A DNA stretch of 64,000 bases from Flectobacillus rivi (lineage in GTDB: Bacteria > Bacteroidota > Bacteroidia > Cytophagales > Spirosomataceae). The translations under genes were made by a program, and so were the position numbers. This document shows, piece after piece, positions 23,245 through 32,733 of this stretch (the first letter of the stretch is position 1; each line of letters begins with the position of its first letter). The notes under the pieces are model-generated. The model was not told the DNA's origin, made no database searches, and saw only the letters and a list, made by a program, of their open reading frames with translations. The stretch is taken from assembly GCF_030056655.1 (NCBI RefSeq), contig NZ_JASHIE010000003.1:62001-126000 (forward strand), in the 5' to 3' direction.

Positions 23245-25158
23245 ATGTTAGAAAGACCGATTACCGACTGGTTGCCTCTTACCAAAAAAGAGATTGAAAA
23301 ACGTGGCTGGGACGATGTAGACGTAGTATTGATTTCGGGAGATGCCTACGTAGATCACCCTGCTTTTGGTACTGCCGTAATCGGCCGTATTATCGAAAGC
23401 GAGGGCTTTAGAGTAGCAGTTGTGGCACAACCCAACTGGAAAGATGATTTAAGAGATTTTAAAAAATTTGGTCGTCCAAAATATTTCTTTGGCGTAACGG
23501 CTGGCTGTATGGATTCAATGGTGAATCACTATACCGCCAACAAGCGTTTGCGCTCCAATGACTCCTATACCCCAGGTGGTGAAGCTGGCTATCGTCCAGA
23601 CTATGCCACAACAGTTTATACCAAAATCCTGAAAGAATTATACCCAGATGTACCCGTATTGATTGGGGGTATTGAGGCTTCTTTGCGTCGTGTCACACAC
23701 TATGACTATTGGCAAGACAGATTGATGCCAACGATCTTAGAGGATTCTGGGGCAGATTTGTTGGTTTATGGCATGGGAGAACAACCTCTCAGGGAATTAT
23801 TGCGATTGGTTAAGCAGGGTATTCCAATGAATACTATCAAAAACGTGAACCAAATTGCCTATTTACAGCCATCAAATGAGCCTTTACAAGAATTTAATGG
23901 ATGGGAAACGGTTGAATTGGCAAGTCACGAGGTTTGTTTGAAAGACAAAATTAAATATGCTTCCAATTTCAAAATTGTAGAAGTTGAGTCAAATAAGTGG
24001 CAAGCCAATCGTATTACTCAACAAGTAGGTAAAAAAACATTGGTAATCAATCCTCCTTTTAAGACAATGGAGGAGACCGAAATGGATAAATCTTTTGATT
24101 TGCCATACACTCGTCTACCGCACCCGAAATACAAAAAGAGAGGTACTATTCCTGCCTACGAGATGATTAAATTCTCCTTGAATATGCACCGTGGCTGTTT
24201 TGGAGGATGTAGCTTTTGTACTATTTCGGCACACCAAGGTAAGTTTATTGCTTCAAGAAGTGAAACCTCTATTATGAAGGAAGTTGAGCAAATTGCACAA
24301 CATCCTGAATTTAAGGGTTATATCTCTGACCTAGGCGGACCATCAGCCAACATGTACCGCATGAAAGGTAAAGATGAGTCGATTTGTGCCAGATGTCAGA
24401 GTCCGAGCTGTATTCACCCTGTTATTTGCTCAAACTTGGATACTTCTCATAAGCCTTTGACGCAATTGTACAAAAAGGTAGATGAGCATCCGAAAATCAA
24501 AAAAGCATTCGTAGGTTCTGGAGTTCGTTATGATTTATTGGTTGATGATTTCAACAAAAACAATCAAGACGGAAACCATGATGAATACATGGAACAATTG
24601 ATTACACGTCACGTGTCGGGTCGTTTGAAGGTAGCGCCAGAGCATACTTCTGACAACACCTTGAAAATCATGCGTAAACCTTCTTTCAAATATTTCAGAA
24701 AGTTTAAGGAGAAATATGATGAAATTCAGACTAAACACGGCATGAATCAACCATTGATTCCATACTTTATCTCGTCGCACCCTGGTTGTGAGGAGGTAGA
24801 TATGGCTAATTTGGCGGCAGAAACCAAAGACTTAGGCTTCCAACTAGAACAAGTTCAGGATTTTACACCAACCCCAATGACAGTAGCTGAGGTGATTTAC
24901 TATTCTGGCGTACACCCTTATACTTTACAGCCAATTGCTACGGCTAAAACAAGAGAAGAAAAATTAGCACAAAACAAATATTTCTTCTGGTACAAACCAG
25001 AAATCAAGACTTGGATTAAGCAACGTTTGATTAAACTCAAACGCCCTGATTTAGCAGAAAAATTATTGGCAAATCCTAAAAAACAAGCCGCAGATCAGAT
25101 TGCCGAATTTGATAAATCTTCTAATAACCAACGAAGAAAAAACAAATTTAGAAGATAA
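23245..25158 (+). CDS. ygiQ: YgiQ family radical SAM protein
   Basis: A 637-residue protein of the YgiQ/UPF0313 family. An N-terminal cobalamin-binding-like domain (about 1-200; VLISGDAYVDHPAFG, LVYGMGEQPLREL) precedes the radical SAM domain. The 4Fe-4S cysteines are C318, C322 and C325 in HRGCFGGCSFC, with further cysteines in CARCQSPSCIHPVICS (about 388-403). The C-terminal APEHTSD and GYISDLGGPSANMYRMKG-type stretches are typical. The molecular function of YgiQ is not established. Length and architecture are normal. The tail is lysine/arginine-rich (NNQRRKNKFRR). Confidence 0.93.
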   Translation: MLERPITDWLPLTKKEIEKRGWDDVDVVLISGDAYVDHPAFGTAVIGRIIESEGFRVAVVAQPNWKDDLRDFKKFGRPKYFFGVTAGCMDSMVNHYTANKRLRSNDSYTPGGEAGYRPDYATTVYTKILKELYPDVPVLIGGIEASLRRVTHYDYWQDRLMPTILEDSGADLLVYGMGEQPLRELLRLVKQGIPMNTIKNVNQIAYLQPSNEPLQEFNGWETVELASHEVCLKDKIKYASNFKIVEVESNKWQANRITQQVGKKTLVINPPFKTMEETEMDKSFDLPYTRLPHPKYKKRGTIPAYEMIKFSLNMHRGCFGGCSFCTISAHQGKFIASRSETSIMKEVEQIAQHPEFKGYISDLGGPSANMYRMKGKDESICARCQSPSCIHPVICSNLDTSHKPLTQLYKKVDEHPKIKKAFVGSGVRYDLLVDDFNKNNQDGNHDEYMEQLITRHVSGRLKVAPEHTSDNTLKIMRKPSFKYFRKFKEKYDEIQTKHGMNQPLIPYFISSHPGCEEVDMANLAAETKDLGFQLEQVQDFTPTPMTVAEVIYYSGVHPYTLQPIATAKTREEKLAQNKYFFWYKPEIKTWIKQRLIKLKRPDLAEKLLANPKKQAADQIAEFDKSSNNQRRKNKFRR

Positions 25159-25275
25159 GCTTTTGAGTGCGGAGTTAAGAATGTGCTATGAATTTCAGAT
25201 TTGAGATTTCTGATTTCGGACACATAGAATATAGACTTATCTCAGAATAAGGATTTTCCTTCAAGTATTTTCATT

Positions 25276-25315
25276 AAAAAGCGGTCGAAAATTGATTTTT
25301 CGACCGCTTTTTTTG
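25276..25315. terminator. Terminator after ygiQ (GGTCGAAAA-type hairpin)
   Basis: AAAAAGCGGTCGAAAA and TTTTTCGACCGCTTTTTTT pair around a short loop, with T-runs on both strands. It can serve the convergent MFS gene too. A near-identical hairpin lies at 41947-41983. Confidence 0.9.
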
Positions 25316-25396
25316 ATAGGATAATGCTTAATCATGAAGCATTGATTAAAAACAATCACTCAACTACTCAATCACTAACTCACTCCATAAGAACTT

Positions 25397-26977
25397 CTAA
25401 GAAAAGTATTTATTTTTCAGCAAATTAAAGGAAAAACGGAGGTGCTTGTTAAAAGCAATATACAACGCTACCAAGAATAAGCCGTAGCCCCATACGGTAA
25501 AAAGCTCCATATTTCCCAATAAAAAAGACTGGGTCTGCACTCCTGCATTGACTTTCTTCATGGCCAAAGTGGCGGCTGGTGCAAGGTCATAACCTTTTTG
25601 AACAAATGATTCTTGGATGGTGCTCACGATTCCTGTTGTGGTTGGATTTTCGGGCAACAGTTTTTCTAGAAAAATATACCGATGTTTATTGATAAAATAC
25701 ACTTGAAAATTTTGAACTAAACAAAAACCAATATTCGTGCCCCAAAATCTCCCTGCCACACCGATTGCACCTGCAAACGGAGCTAAATAAGCAGGAACAG
25801 CCGAAACGGTATTGAGCACCAATGGCACAAACAATACACCTACTCCAACACCCTGCAACATATAAGGAATCCACATTTGCGAAAGTGCCACATCTGGTAA
25901 AAATAAAAAAGTAAACCACCAATGGTAAATAGCCATCGTCAAAAAGCCTAGAATCAAAATCAGTTTGGTAGGCAACTTTTTTACCATCATCATTCCAGCA
26001 ATAGTCATTCCGATAAAGATGCCTAACAGATTCACATACTGTACATGCGCTACTCTGAGCGGCTCCCATTGCCAAACCTTACTCATGGTGGTGTGACATA
26101 TCGTCAGTGTAGCTCTGGAGATATAAAAAACAATGAAAAGTAGCAAACTCAATCGTAAGTTTCGATAGGAAAACACTCGCATATCAAAACAACTACGTCG
26201 GTAAGTCATTTGTCGTATAATAAACAAAGCGCTCATTAACAAGCTAGTAATGGCACAAATAACAATATTCTCAGACTGAAACCAATACAATTTTTCGCCA
26301 TAATTGAGTACATATACCCCAGTCAAAATGGCAATGGTCAACAAAACAAAACTGGTCCAGTCAACTTTGTAAAGCGGTATTTTTCGATGAAAACGATTAG
26401 CTGTAAATGTTAGCCATATCATGCTTGCCACCATAATTTGGAAAATAGCAGAACCAAATGTCATGTATTTCCAATCGTGTGCATCGAGCAACCAAACTGC
26501 AATATTGACTATAAAGGGACTTGCCGCCAACAAAGCACCATAGGTAATCGAAAAAACGATAATTGTTGCGTTAGGACTTTTAGTTCTAGACAACATCAAA
26601 ATACGCAATGGTATCCAAGGCAATGCCATTAATATTCCTTCGAGTATTCGCAGAAAGGCAAAAACAACAAAATCGTTGGTATAGGCAGAAGTCACAAATA
26701 ATACTGCCGAAAGCAGATAAATCGAAATAAGGTAGTTGCGTGGAGGAAAATATTTGAATAGTCGACTTTCTATTAATATCGTAGCCAGAAATGTGCCGTA
26801 GGTTAGGCTCATACTAAACTGTAAGTCTTCAGGCTCAATGTCAAAATAACTGGCGGCATAAGAAATATTGGAAGTGTATAATCCAAGCAAAGCCATGGTA
26901 TGCAACATACAAATCACCAGCACCACCTGAATAGCCCAATTAGGCACCCAAGGTTTGAAAATGGATGTTTTCTTCAT
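25397..26977 (-). CDS. MFS transporter, DHA2 (14-TM) drug efflux type
   Basis: A 526-residue polytopic inner-membrane protein with about 14 hydrophobic segments, typical of the DHA2/EmrB group. The frame can be extended to a TTG at 26995, but the ATG at 26977 (MKKTSIFKPWVPNW) is the more natural start. It is the last gene of an operon running TolC, HlyD, MFS. In this arrangement the MFS pump exports drugs, bile-salt-like compounds or fatty acids through the adaptor and outer-membrane channel, driven by protons. The last residues are basic (LKNKYFS). No dedicated repressor is adjacent. Confidence 0.88.
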   Translation of the reverse strand: MKKTSIFKPWVPNWAIQVVLVICMLHTMALLGLYTSNISYAASYFDIEPEDLQFSMSLTYGTFLATILIESRLFKYFPPRNYLISIYLLSAVLFVTSAYTNDFVVFAFLRILEGILMALPWIPLRILMLSRTKSPNATIIVFSITYGALLAASPFIVNIAVWLLDAHDWKYMTFGSAIFQIMVASMIWLTFTANRFHRKIPLYKVDWTSFVLLTIAILTGVYVLNYGEKLYWFQSENIVICAITSLLMSALFIIRQMTYRRSCFDMRVFSYRNLRLSLLLFIVFYISRATLTICHTTMSKVWQWEPLRVAHVQYVNLLGIFIGMTIAGMMMVKKLPTKLILILGFLTMAIYHWWFTFLFLPDVALSQMWIPYMLQGVGVGVLFVPLVLNTVSAVPAYLAPFAGAIGVAGRFWGTNIGFCLVQNFQVYFINKHRYIFLEKLLPENPTTTGIVSTIQESFVQKGYDLAPAATLAMKKVNAGVQTQSFLLGNMELFTVWGYGLFLVALYIAFNKHLRFSFNLLKNKYFS

Positions 26978-27042
26978 CTTTAAATATATGTTCAAAGCAA
27001 AATACCTCTAAAACCAGCGTTCATAATAAGGTACTTTCACCG

Positions 27043-28092
27043 CTAATGTTTGGCAAAGACCTCCACATTAAGCCCAGCTCTCAATAAAGGATAGGCGTTA
27101 TCTGTCGTTTCTTGGATAGATATTTTCACAGGAACTCGCTGTTCAATTTTGACAAAATTACCTGTAGAATTGTCGGGAGGAAGCAATGAAAATCGAGCCC
27201 CTGAGGCGGGAGAAAAAGAGATAATTTGTCCATGCCATACTTTATCACCCGTGACATCGGCTTTAAATTCAACCGTTTGACCAATTTTCAGAAAACGAAT
27301 CTGGGTTTCTTTAAAATTGGCAACCATCCATTTTTCCTTACTTACTACAGACAAAAGTGTTTGTCCTTCTTTGATTAATTGTCCAGGCTGAATGGTTCGT
27401 TTTCCTACCCAACCATCATACGGGGCTGTAATAATGGTGTATGAATAAAATAATTTAGCATTATCCAAACTAGCTTTTTTCTGTTGAATAATGGTATTGC
27501 CAAACGGAATTACTGAATTAGCCTCGCTTGCCATCAGTTCTGTGCTATGGATTTTTTCAATTATTTCCTGATAATTACTTTGAGCCGCCTCAAAAGCAGT
27601 TTTGGCACTTTCTACTCGCTGTTCAGTCGTAGCCTCCTCTTTCAACAAATTGAGCTGACGCTGATACTCTCTTTCCATCTCCCAAACTTTTGCCTTCAAT
27701 GCACTCAATTGCGCCTGATGTATTGCCACATTGCTTTGCGTGGTTTGTGCTTTTTTAGTGATAACATTTTCGTTTTTTAAAGCATTTTCAAAATCAGCAT
27801 ACGCCATATCTAGTTTTGCCTTATACTCACGTTCATCAAGCTGAATCAATGTATCTCCTTTATGTACAAAACTGTTATCCTGATAGTTAACTGCCTTTAC
27901 ATATCCTGTCACACGACTCATGACTGGCGTAACATATTGCTCTATTTGAGCATCATTGGTTTGTTCATGATTACGATAATACATGATATACCAGCCTCCT
28001 AAGGCAATACCTCCGAGGGTAAGTCCGCTGGCAAAAACACTGACTACTGCATTAAAAATTCGACTTGTATCGTTTGGCTTAATTTGATTCAT
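27043..28092 (-). CDS. HlyD/EmrA family periplasmic adaptor
   Basis: A 349-residue membrane-fusion protein with one N-terminal transmembrane helix (about 15-35), a split lipoyl domain (VTGYVKAVNYQDNSFVHKGD, about 62-81; then TIITAPYDGWVGKRTIQPGQ, about 220-239) and a long coiled-coil hairpin between them (about 90-205). The C-terminal beta-barrel follows (VVSKEKWMVANFKETQ). It would bridge the inner-membrane MFS pump and the outer-membrane TolC channel. It lies 84 bp after the TolC gene and 65 bp before the MFS ATG, on one strand, which fits a single efflux operon. Confidence 0.92.
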   Translation of the reverse strand: MNQIKPNDTSRIFNAVVSVFASGLTLGGIALGGWYIMYYRNHEQTNDAQIEQYVTPVMSRVTGYVKAVNYQDNSFVHKGDTLIQLDEREYKAKLDMAYADFENALKNENVITKKAQTTQSNVAIHQAQLSALKAKVWEMEREYQRQLNLLKEEATTEQRVESAKTAFEAAQSNYQEIIEKIHSTELMASEANSVIPFGNTIIQQKKASLDNAKLFYSYTIITAPYDGWVGKRTIQPGQLIKEGQTLLSVVSKEKWMVANFKETQIRFLKIGQTVEFKADVTGDKVWHGQIISFSPASGARFSLLPPDNSTGNFVKIEQRVPVKISIQETTDNAYPLLRAGLNVEVFAKH

Positions 28093-28176
28093 TGTAAAAA
28101 ACAGCCTAAGAGAAAGTTATTAGAAAAAAGAGAGTTATTTTCTTCAATAGCCTAATAACTAACCCCTTATGCCCAT

Positions 28177-29532
28177 TTAGTTGAGTTGACCTGAAGTGTA
28201 AAGAAGATCGTAGTATTTTGCCACAGCATCTATTTGTGCTGACAAAAGTTGATAGCGAGTTCGAAACAAAGCTGTATCAGCATCCATCAATTCGGTATGT
28301 AATGCCATTTGATTAAAATATTTTTGTTTCAGAATTCTATAGTTTTCATTGGCTTGTGCAATCGCTTTTTCAATAACCTTTATCTTATCCTGAGTTTCCA
28401 GCCATGCCATATATCGCCGATACATAGCATCTTGAATGGCATCTTTTTGAATCTTTTCTTGAACTTGTGCAAGCTCAATTGATTGCTTCGCCATAGCTAA
28501 TTTGGTCTTGACTTTAAACAAGTGGGAAATACTAAAATTCATATCAATCCCAATTCTCCCAAGGCTATACAGATATGGATGTGGAGGAAAAAGGAATAAC
28601 ATATAATTGGGATAGTTGTACCCGAATGTTCCAAACAAACTCAAAGTTGGCTTGGTCGATGCTTTGATGGATTGGTATCCCAACTCATTAATTTCAGTCG
28701 CTTGTTGTTTTATTTTTACCTCCTCACGATTTAAAGCACCTTCTTGAAGCTTATCTATCAACAATTCTGTATGATTCATGCTGAGAGCCGACTTAGTGTC
28801 TAGCAACAAAGTATCTCTTTCTGGAATCTGCAAAAGAGTTTTCAAATCATTGAGCAATACTTTTGTATTTCGCTCATTAGTCAAAATATCGAGGGTTGAA
28901 TTTGAGCATTGAAGACTTGCTTGTAAGACTTCTTCTTTAGTAATTGTACCATTCTTTTTGAAAGCACTTACCAAATTAAGTCGTTCGTTTTGTTCTTTTA
29001 GCGTTTCTTTCAAAAGTGAGTCAAGCGCCACCAACTTACAAATCCCCAAATAGGTTTGTATGACCTCTAGTGCTTTTTCTCGATAAACCTGTTTCTCTTG
29101 AAGCTGTGCAATTTCTACTCTTTTTTCGGCTTGCTTAATACCAATTTTGATTCTTCCTCCTTGATAAAGAGGCATTTTGACATTCACTGTTGCATCATAT
29201 ATGTCAGGAATTGTCTGGTAATGAACCACTTGGTCTGCATGTTGATACTCAACCATATTGCTCATACGATAATACGAAGCATGAAAATCCAAATCGGGTA
29301 GCTGTATTTCTTTTTCTTCCTTTACTTTTTCGTGGGCTACTTCAGTCTGAATCCTTGCTTGTAAGAGATAAGGACTGTTTTCTTTCAAGCGATTCAGAGC
29401 CTCCGATAAATTTAAAGAAACCTTATTGCTTGTGGTATGGCTAATATGTTGTCCATAAGTGGTTTGGGCAAGCATAAGCAAACCTCCAAGGAAAAAACTC
29501 TTTCCTTGAATTGGCTGTTTGTACGTTGTCAT
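28177..29532 (-). CDS. TolC family outer-membrane efflux protein
   Basis: A 451-residue TolC-type channel protein. A leader (about 1-27, LLMLAQTTYGQ) is followed by two long helical repeats with the family spacing (LSEALNRLKENSPYLLQARI at 41-60; the second repeat from about 250). Strand-forming segments include GTFGYNYPNYMLFLFPPHPYLYS. It is the first gene of the efflux operon, with the adaptor and MFS pump downstream. The trimer would span the periplasm and outer membrane. The N-terminal sequence has two glutamine/lysine-rich residues before the leader, so a start slightly downstream is possible. Confidence 0.92.
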   Translation of the reverse strand: MTTYKQPIQGKSFFLGGLLMLAQTTYGQHISHTTSNKVSLNLSEALNRLKENSPYLLQARIQTEVAHEKVKEEKEIQLPDLDFHASYYRMSNMVEYQHADQVVHYQTIPDIYDATVNVKMPLYQGGRIKIGIKQAEKRVEIAQLQEKQVYREKALEVIQTYLGICKLVALDSLLKETLKEQNERLNLVSAFKKNGTITKEEVLQASLQCSNSTLDILTNERNTKVLLNDLKTLLQIPERDTLLLDTKSALSMNHTELLIDKLQEGALNREEVKIKQQATEINELGYQSIKASTKPTLSLFGTFGYNYPNYMLFLFPPHPYLYSLGRIGIDMNFSISHLFKVKTKLAMAKQSIELAQVQEKIQKDAIQDAMYRRYMAWLETQDKIKVIEKAIAQANENYRILKQKYFNQMALHTELMDADTALFRTRYQLLSAQIDAVAKYYDLLYTSGQLN

Positions 29533-29758
29533 AAAATCAACTCAGATACTATAAATGTACCTGATTGCGAGAGTGAAAAATGAAAATATGTTTGGGTGAA
29601 AGTTTATAAATTCCTCCACCAATAAATTTTAACTAATATCATTCTTAAAAACAGGTGCAAAACTATTTTACCCTCATGGCATGGGATATGAGTACCACAA
29701 TATCGTACCATCCTCATACTCATTGTCCCAATTAACAAGTAATCTAAACCACTATCTT

Positions 29759-31276
29759 CTACTGGATTGATGCTACTCTTTCTAATTCAGAGGTCATTCT
29801 ACCCATTTTTTGTAATCTTTCATGCCAACTGAGTGCTTCGCCAAGTAAATGAGGCGTTTGTCCTCCTTTCTCCAAAGCTCTTGTATAATAATCCAACAAA
29901 GCCTCTCGGTAATCGGGATGTGCACAGTTTTCGATAATAACTTTGGCTCGTTCGCGTGGAGCTAAACCCCGTAAATCTGCTAATCCAAAATCAGTTACCA
30001 AAATATCAACATCGTGCTCAGTATGATCTACATGGGCTACCATGGGTACCACATGCGAAATAGTATCGTTTTTGGAAGCAGCTTGGCAAACAAAAATGCT
30101 TAAATAGGCATTTCTGGCAAAATCACCTGAACCACCGATTCCGTTCATCATTTTGGTACCGTATATATGCGTTGAGTTTACATTTCCGTAGATATCAAAC
30201 TCGATGGCAGTATTAATTGCAATAACGCCCAATCGGCGTATCACCTCCGCTGCATTACTAATGTTCTGAGGTCGAAGTAGGATTTTGTCTTTATATCTTT
30301 CAAAATTGATAAAAAGCTTTTGATACCATTCCTTCGAAACCGTAATAGAAGATGCCGAGGCAAAATCCATTTTTCCTGCATCGATTAGCTCAAATGTACT
30401 ATCTTGTAACACCTCCGAATACATCGTAAGACCCTCGAAAGGGCTATTGACAAAACCTTGTAAAATAGCGTTTGCTACCTTGCCGATACCTGCTTGTAAC
30501 GGCAGTAAATGGTAGGAAAGTTTGCCTTTGTGGACTTCTTTTTCAAAAAACTCAATCAAATGTGCCGCAATAGCATCCGTTTTTGCTTCAGGTGGAGCGA
30601 TTGTAGCTGCGCTATCCGACAAGTTTGTAAAGACAACCGCCACCACCTTAGCAGGATCAAATTCGATACCGATACTCCCTATACGGTCATCGACTTTCTC
30701 TATCAATATCGGTTTACGAAAAGGATAACGTTCAGGGATATGAATATCATGAATCCCAGCGATACTCGTTGGCACAGCCATATTAACTTCGATAATCAAT
30801 TGTTTGGCTTGTTGGACAAAAGTTGCTGAATTACCCACCGAAGTAGTTGGAATCAATTGTCCATCGGCTCTAATCATGGCAACTTCAATCACCGCCAAAT
30901 CGATAGGATGAATATTTTCGGCTTGTAATAACTCCGCTGTTTCTCCCAAGTGTTGGTCTATAAAAAGTACCTCTCCATCGTTGATATGACTTCTTAAGCC
31001 GTTATCAGATTGAAAGGGCATACGCTTATATAGTGCGTGTGATTCTGCCAATAATCCATCGGTATCATGACCCAGAGAGGCTCCCGTTAGCAAGGTTATC
31101 TTCAGCGGATTAGATTGGGCACGTTCGGCTAATGCTTGCAAAACGGCCTTACTATCGCCTGCACGTGTGAAGCCACTAGAGCCTACAACCATGCCATCTT
31201 CTATTAAAGCAGCAGCTTCTTGTGCGGTTTTTACTTTGGCCAGCAAAGTAGGAATTTGGATTCTCTCTGAATTCAT
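29759..31276 (-). CDS. Succinyl-CoA:acetate CoA-transferase (acetyl-CoA hydrolase/transferase family)
   Basis: I start this gene at the ATG at 31276 because a strong Shine-Dalgarno (GGAGGA, complement of 31284-31289) sits just upstream and the product is then 505 residues, the family's usual size; the frame is open 38 codons further but that part has no homology-like features. Landmarks are GIGKVANA (263-270), YSEVLQD with E288 as the candidate glutamyl-CoA nucleophile, EFDIYGNVNSTH (359-370) and GIGGSGDFARN (379-389). The enzyme swaps CoA between acetyl-CoA and succinate or propionate. It is divergent from an AraC-type regulator that may control it. Confidence 0.9.
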   Translation of the reverse strand: MNSERIQIPTLLAKVKTAQEAAALIEDGMVVGSSGFTRAGDSKAVLQALAERAQSNPLKITLLTGASLGHDTDGLLAESHALYKRMPFQSDNGLRSHINDGEVLFIDQHLGETAELLQAENIHPIDLAVIEVAMIRADGQLIPTTSVGNSATFVQQAKQLIIEVNMAVPTSIAGIHDIHIPERYPFRKPILIEKVDDRIGSIGIEFDPAKVVAVVFTNLSDSAATIAPPEAKTDAIAAHLIEFFEKEVHKGKLSYHLLPLQAGIGKVANAILQGFVNSPFEGLTMYSEVLQDSTFELIDAGKMDFASASSITVSKEWYQKLFINFERYKDKILLRPQNISNAAEVIRRLGVIAINTAIEFDIYGNVNSTHIYGTKMMNGIGGSGDFARNAYLSIFVCQAASKNDTISHVVPMVAHVDHTEHDVDILVTDFGLADLRGLAPRERAKVIIENCAHPDYREALLDYYTRALEKGGQTPHLLGEALSWHERLQKMGRMTSELERVASIQ

Positions 31277-31283
31277 GATTTGT

Positions 31284-31289
31284 TCCTCC
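31284..31289 (-). promoter_or_regulatory. Shine-Dalgarno sequence fixing the CoA-transferase start
   Basis: GGAGGA on the minus strand, seven bases before the ATG at 31276. Strong SD sequences are uncommon in this window, so this one decides between the two possible starts. Confidence 0.8.
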
Positions 31290-31344
31290 GAAAAATAGTT
31301 AGAGTTTCTTGTGCGTTTGTTTTGTTTCTTGAAATATGGTAAGA

Positions 31345-31365
31345 CAAAATTAGCGAGTATCTTTG
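31345..31365. promoter_or_regulatory. Back-to-back -7 boxes of the CoA-transferase and AraC genes
   Basis: TAATTTTG on the minus strand (31345-31352) and TATCTTTG on the plus strand (31358-31365) both fit TAnnTTTG and point outward toward the two divergent genes, five bases apart. Neither has a well-spaced -33 TTG. Binding of the AraC-type protein here could affect both genes. Confidence 0.45.
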
Positions 31366-31412
31366 TGGTAGAAATATCTACAAAAGCCAACTATTTATCA
31401 ATTTTTGCCAAA

Positions 31413-32219
31413 ATGACTCCGCAACGATATTACCTTACTGAAGTTGATAAGGTGGAAGACTCTATCTATTGTTTTCACGACGCTATGGGCGAAAACGACA
31501 TTCAACTACATCAACATAAAAAGGCACAATTGCTATATACTGAAGGTGGTGTCGTACATATTTCGGTACCTGACAAAACCTACTTTTTGCCAGCTCGACA
31601 TTATATGTGGATTCCACCCGAAGTGCCACATAGTATTCATGCGAGTTCACCCGAAATCATGATGCGTAATCTGTATTTTCCCATCAAAAATCAGGAAATT
31701 GATTTTTTCCAACAAATAGGTATTTATGCGGTCAATGATTTATTACTCCAATTACTCTTGTTTTCGAATCGCTGGCATGGAGATATTTTGACAAGTTCGC
31801 AAGAAGATTATATCATAGCAGAGGCTATTCGTGCTATTTTGCCTCAAATCAGTACGATGAATTTACCGTTGGCTTTACCTTTTTCAAATAACCAAAGGCT
31901 CGAAAAAATATTAGCGTTTATGGCAAGTAATTTACATAACCCAATTGCATTTCCTGAGCTATGTGATAAGTTTGGATTTAGTCAACGAAGTTTAGCAAGG
32001 TTATTTCATGCAGAATTAGGCATGACTTTTATTCAATATTATACGATTTTAAGAATTTTGAAATCTTTACAACTATTACTGGAAGAAAAATTACCCGTTA
32101 GCGAGGTTGCGATTAGTGTAGGCTATAGTAGCATACCTACATTTAGTAACACTTTTTGCAATCTCATTGGCTGTCGCCCGTCAGAATATTTAAAAATACA
32201 GACTACCATATTAAAATAA
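31413..32219 (+). CDS. AraC family transcriptional regulator with N-terminal cupin
   Basis: Started at the ATG at 31413 (MTPQRYYLTEVD), giving 268 residues; an upstream in-frame start at 31311 would overlap the divergent promoter region. Residues about 25-110 are a cupin-like sensor (IQLHQHKKAQLLYTEGGVVHI; WIPPEVPHSIHA). The C-terminal 100 residues hold two helix-turn-helices (FPELCDKFGFSQRSLARLF; VSEVAISVGYSSIPTFSNTF). It belongs to the group that senses small molecules through the cupin. The best candidate target is the adjacent CoA-transferase gene. Confidence 0.9.
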   Translation: MTPQRYYLTEVDKVEDSIYCFHDAMGENDIQLHQHKKAQLLYTEGGVVHISVPDKTYFLPARHYMWIPPEVPHSIHASSPEIMMRNLYFPIKNQEIDFFQQIGIYAVNDLLLQLLLFSNRWHGDILTSSQEDYIIAEAIRAILPQISTMNLPLALPFSNNQRLEKILAFMASNLHNPIAFPELCDKFGFSQRSLARLFHAELGMTFIQYYTILRILKSLQLLLEEKLPVSEVAISVGYSSIPTFSNTFCNLIGCRPSEYLKIQTTILK

Positions 32220-32733
32220 ACGAAGTTCAACTTCAAATAAACGATAAATAGAAACATTCCTTAAAATTCAAAAATGTAATTATTTTTATAAAAAATTACA
32301 TTATACCGCAATACAATTAACTTTTGTCAATGATTTTACTTATCTTAAATAAAAAAAACATCAATTATCACTAATTTGCATCCAATATCACCAAATCATG
32401 TGATATAAATTTTTCCTCAAAAATTTTGATTTTATTTTTTATGGTAATAACTTTCAGTTGTAGAAGAATGTGGACTTCGATTAATATCTGAAAAGCTTCT
32501 TTTACCTTAACTAACTAACACCCAATTATATTTATCTACCCTCTTTTTGTTTTCCATACGAAAACAAATCATCAAATGGTGTTTTTTAGGATAGTATAAT
32601 TTCCTTCTTTCGAAAAGGATTTAAAAATGAATAATGGATTTTATTTTAAGTCTAACACATAAAACTTTAACTTTATAGCCTTACTTTGTAAAAAAGCCTC
32701 AGAGAAATCTGAGGCTTTTGATGTTTTTCATGG
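32220..32733. other. 514-bp AT-rich intergenic region
   Basis: No credible reading frame is seen. AATGTAAT (32273-32280) and ATTACATT (32295-32302) form an AT-rich hairpin that could end the AraC transcript; the same ATTACATT word is in the arms of the repeats at 9366 and 50004. The rest is A/T-rich with no recognisable RNA gene. The only clear element is the terminator at 32692-32723. Confidence 0.5.
32692..32723 (-). terminator. Terminator of the Ivy-like gene
   Basis: AAAAGCCTCAGA and TCTGAGGCTTTT form a 12-bp stem around a four-base loop (32692-32719), with A- and T-runs on both sides. It lies just after the stop of the minus-strand gene ending at 32734. Confidence 0.85.

Noticed and set aside
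31277..31390. 38-codon upstream extension of the CoA-transferase
   Set aside because: It starts with TTG, lacks family features and would place the strong Shine-Dalgarno inside the gene.
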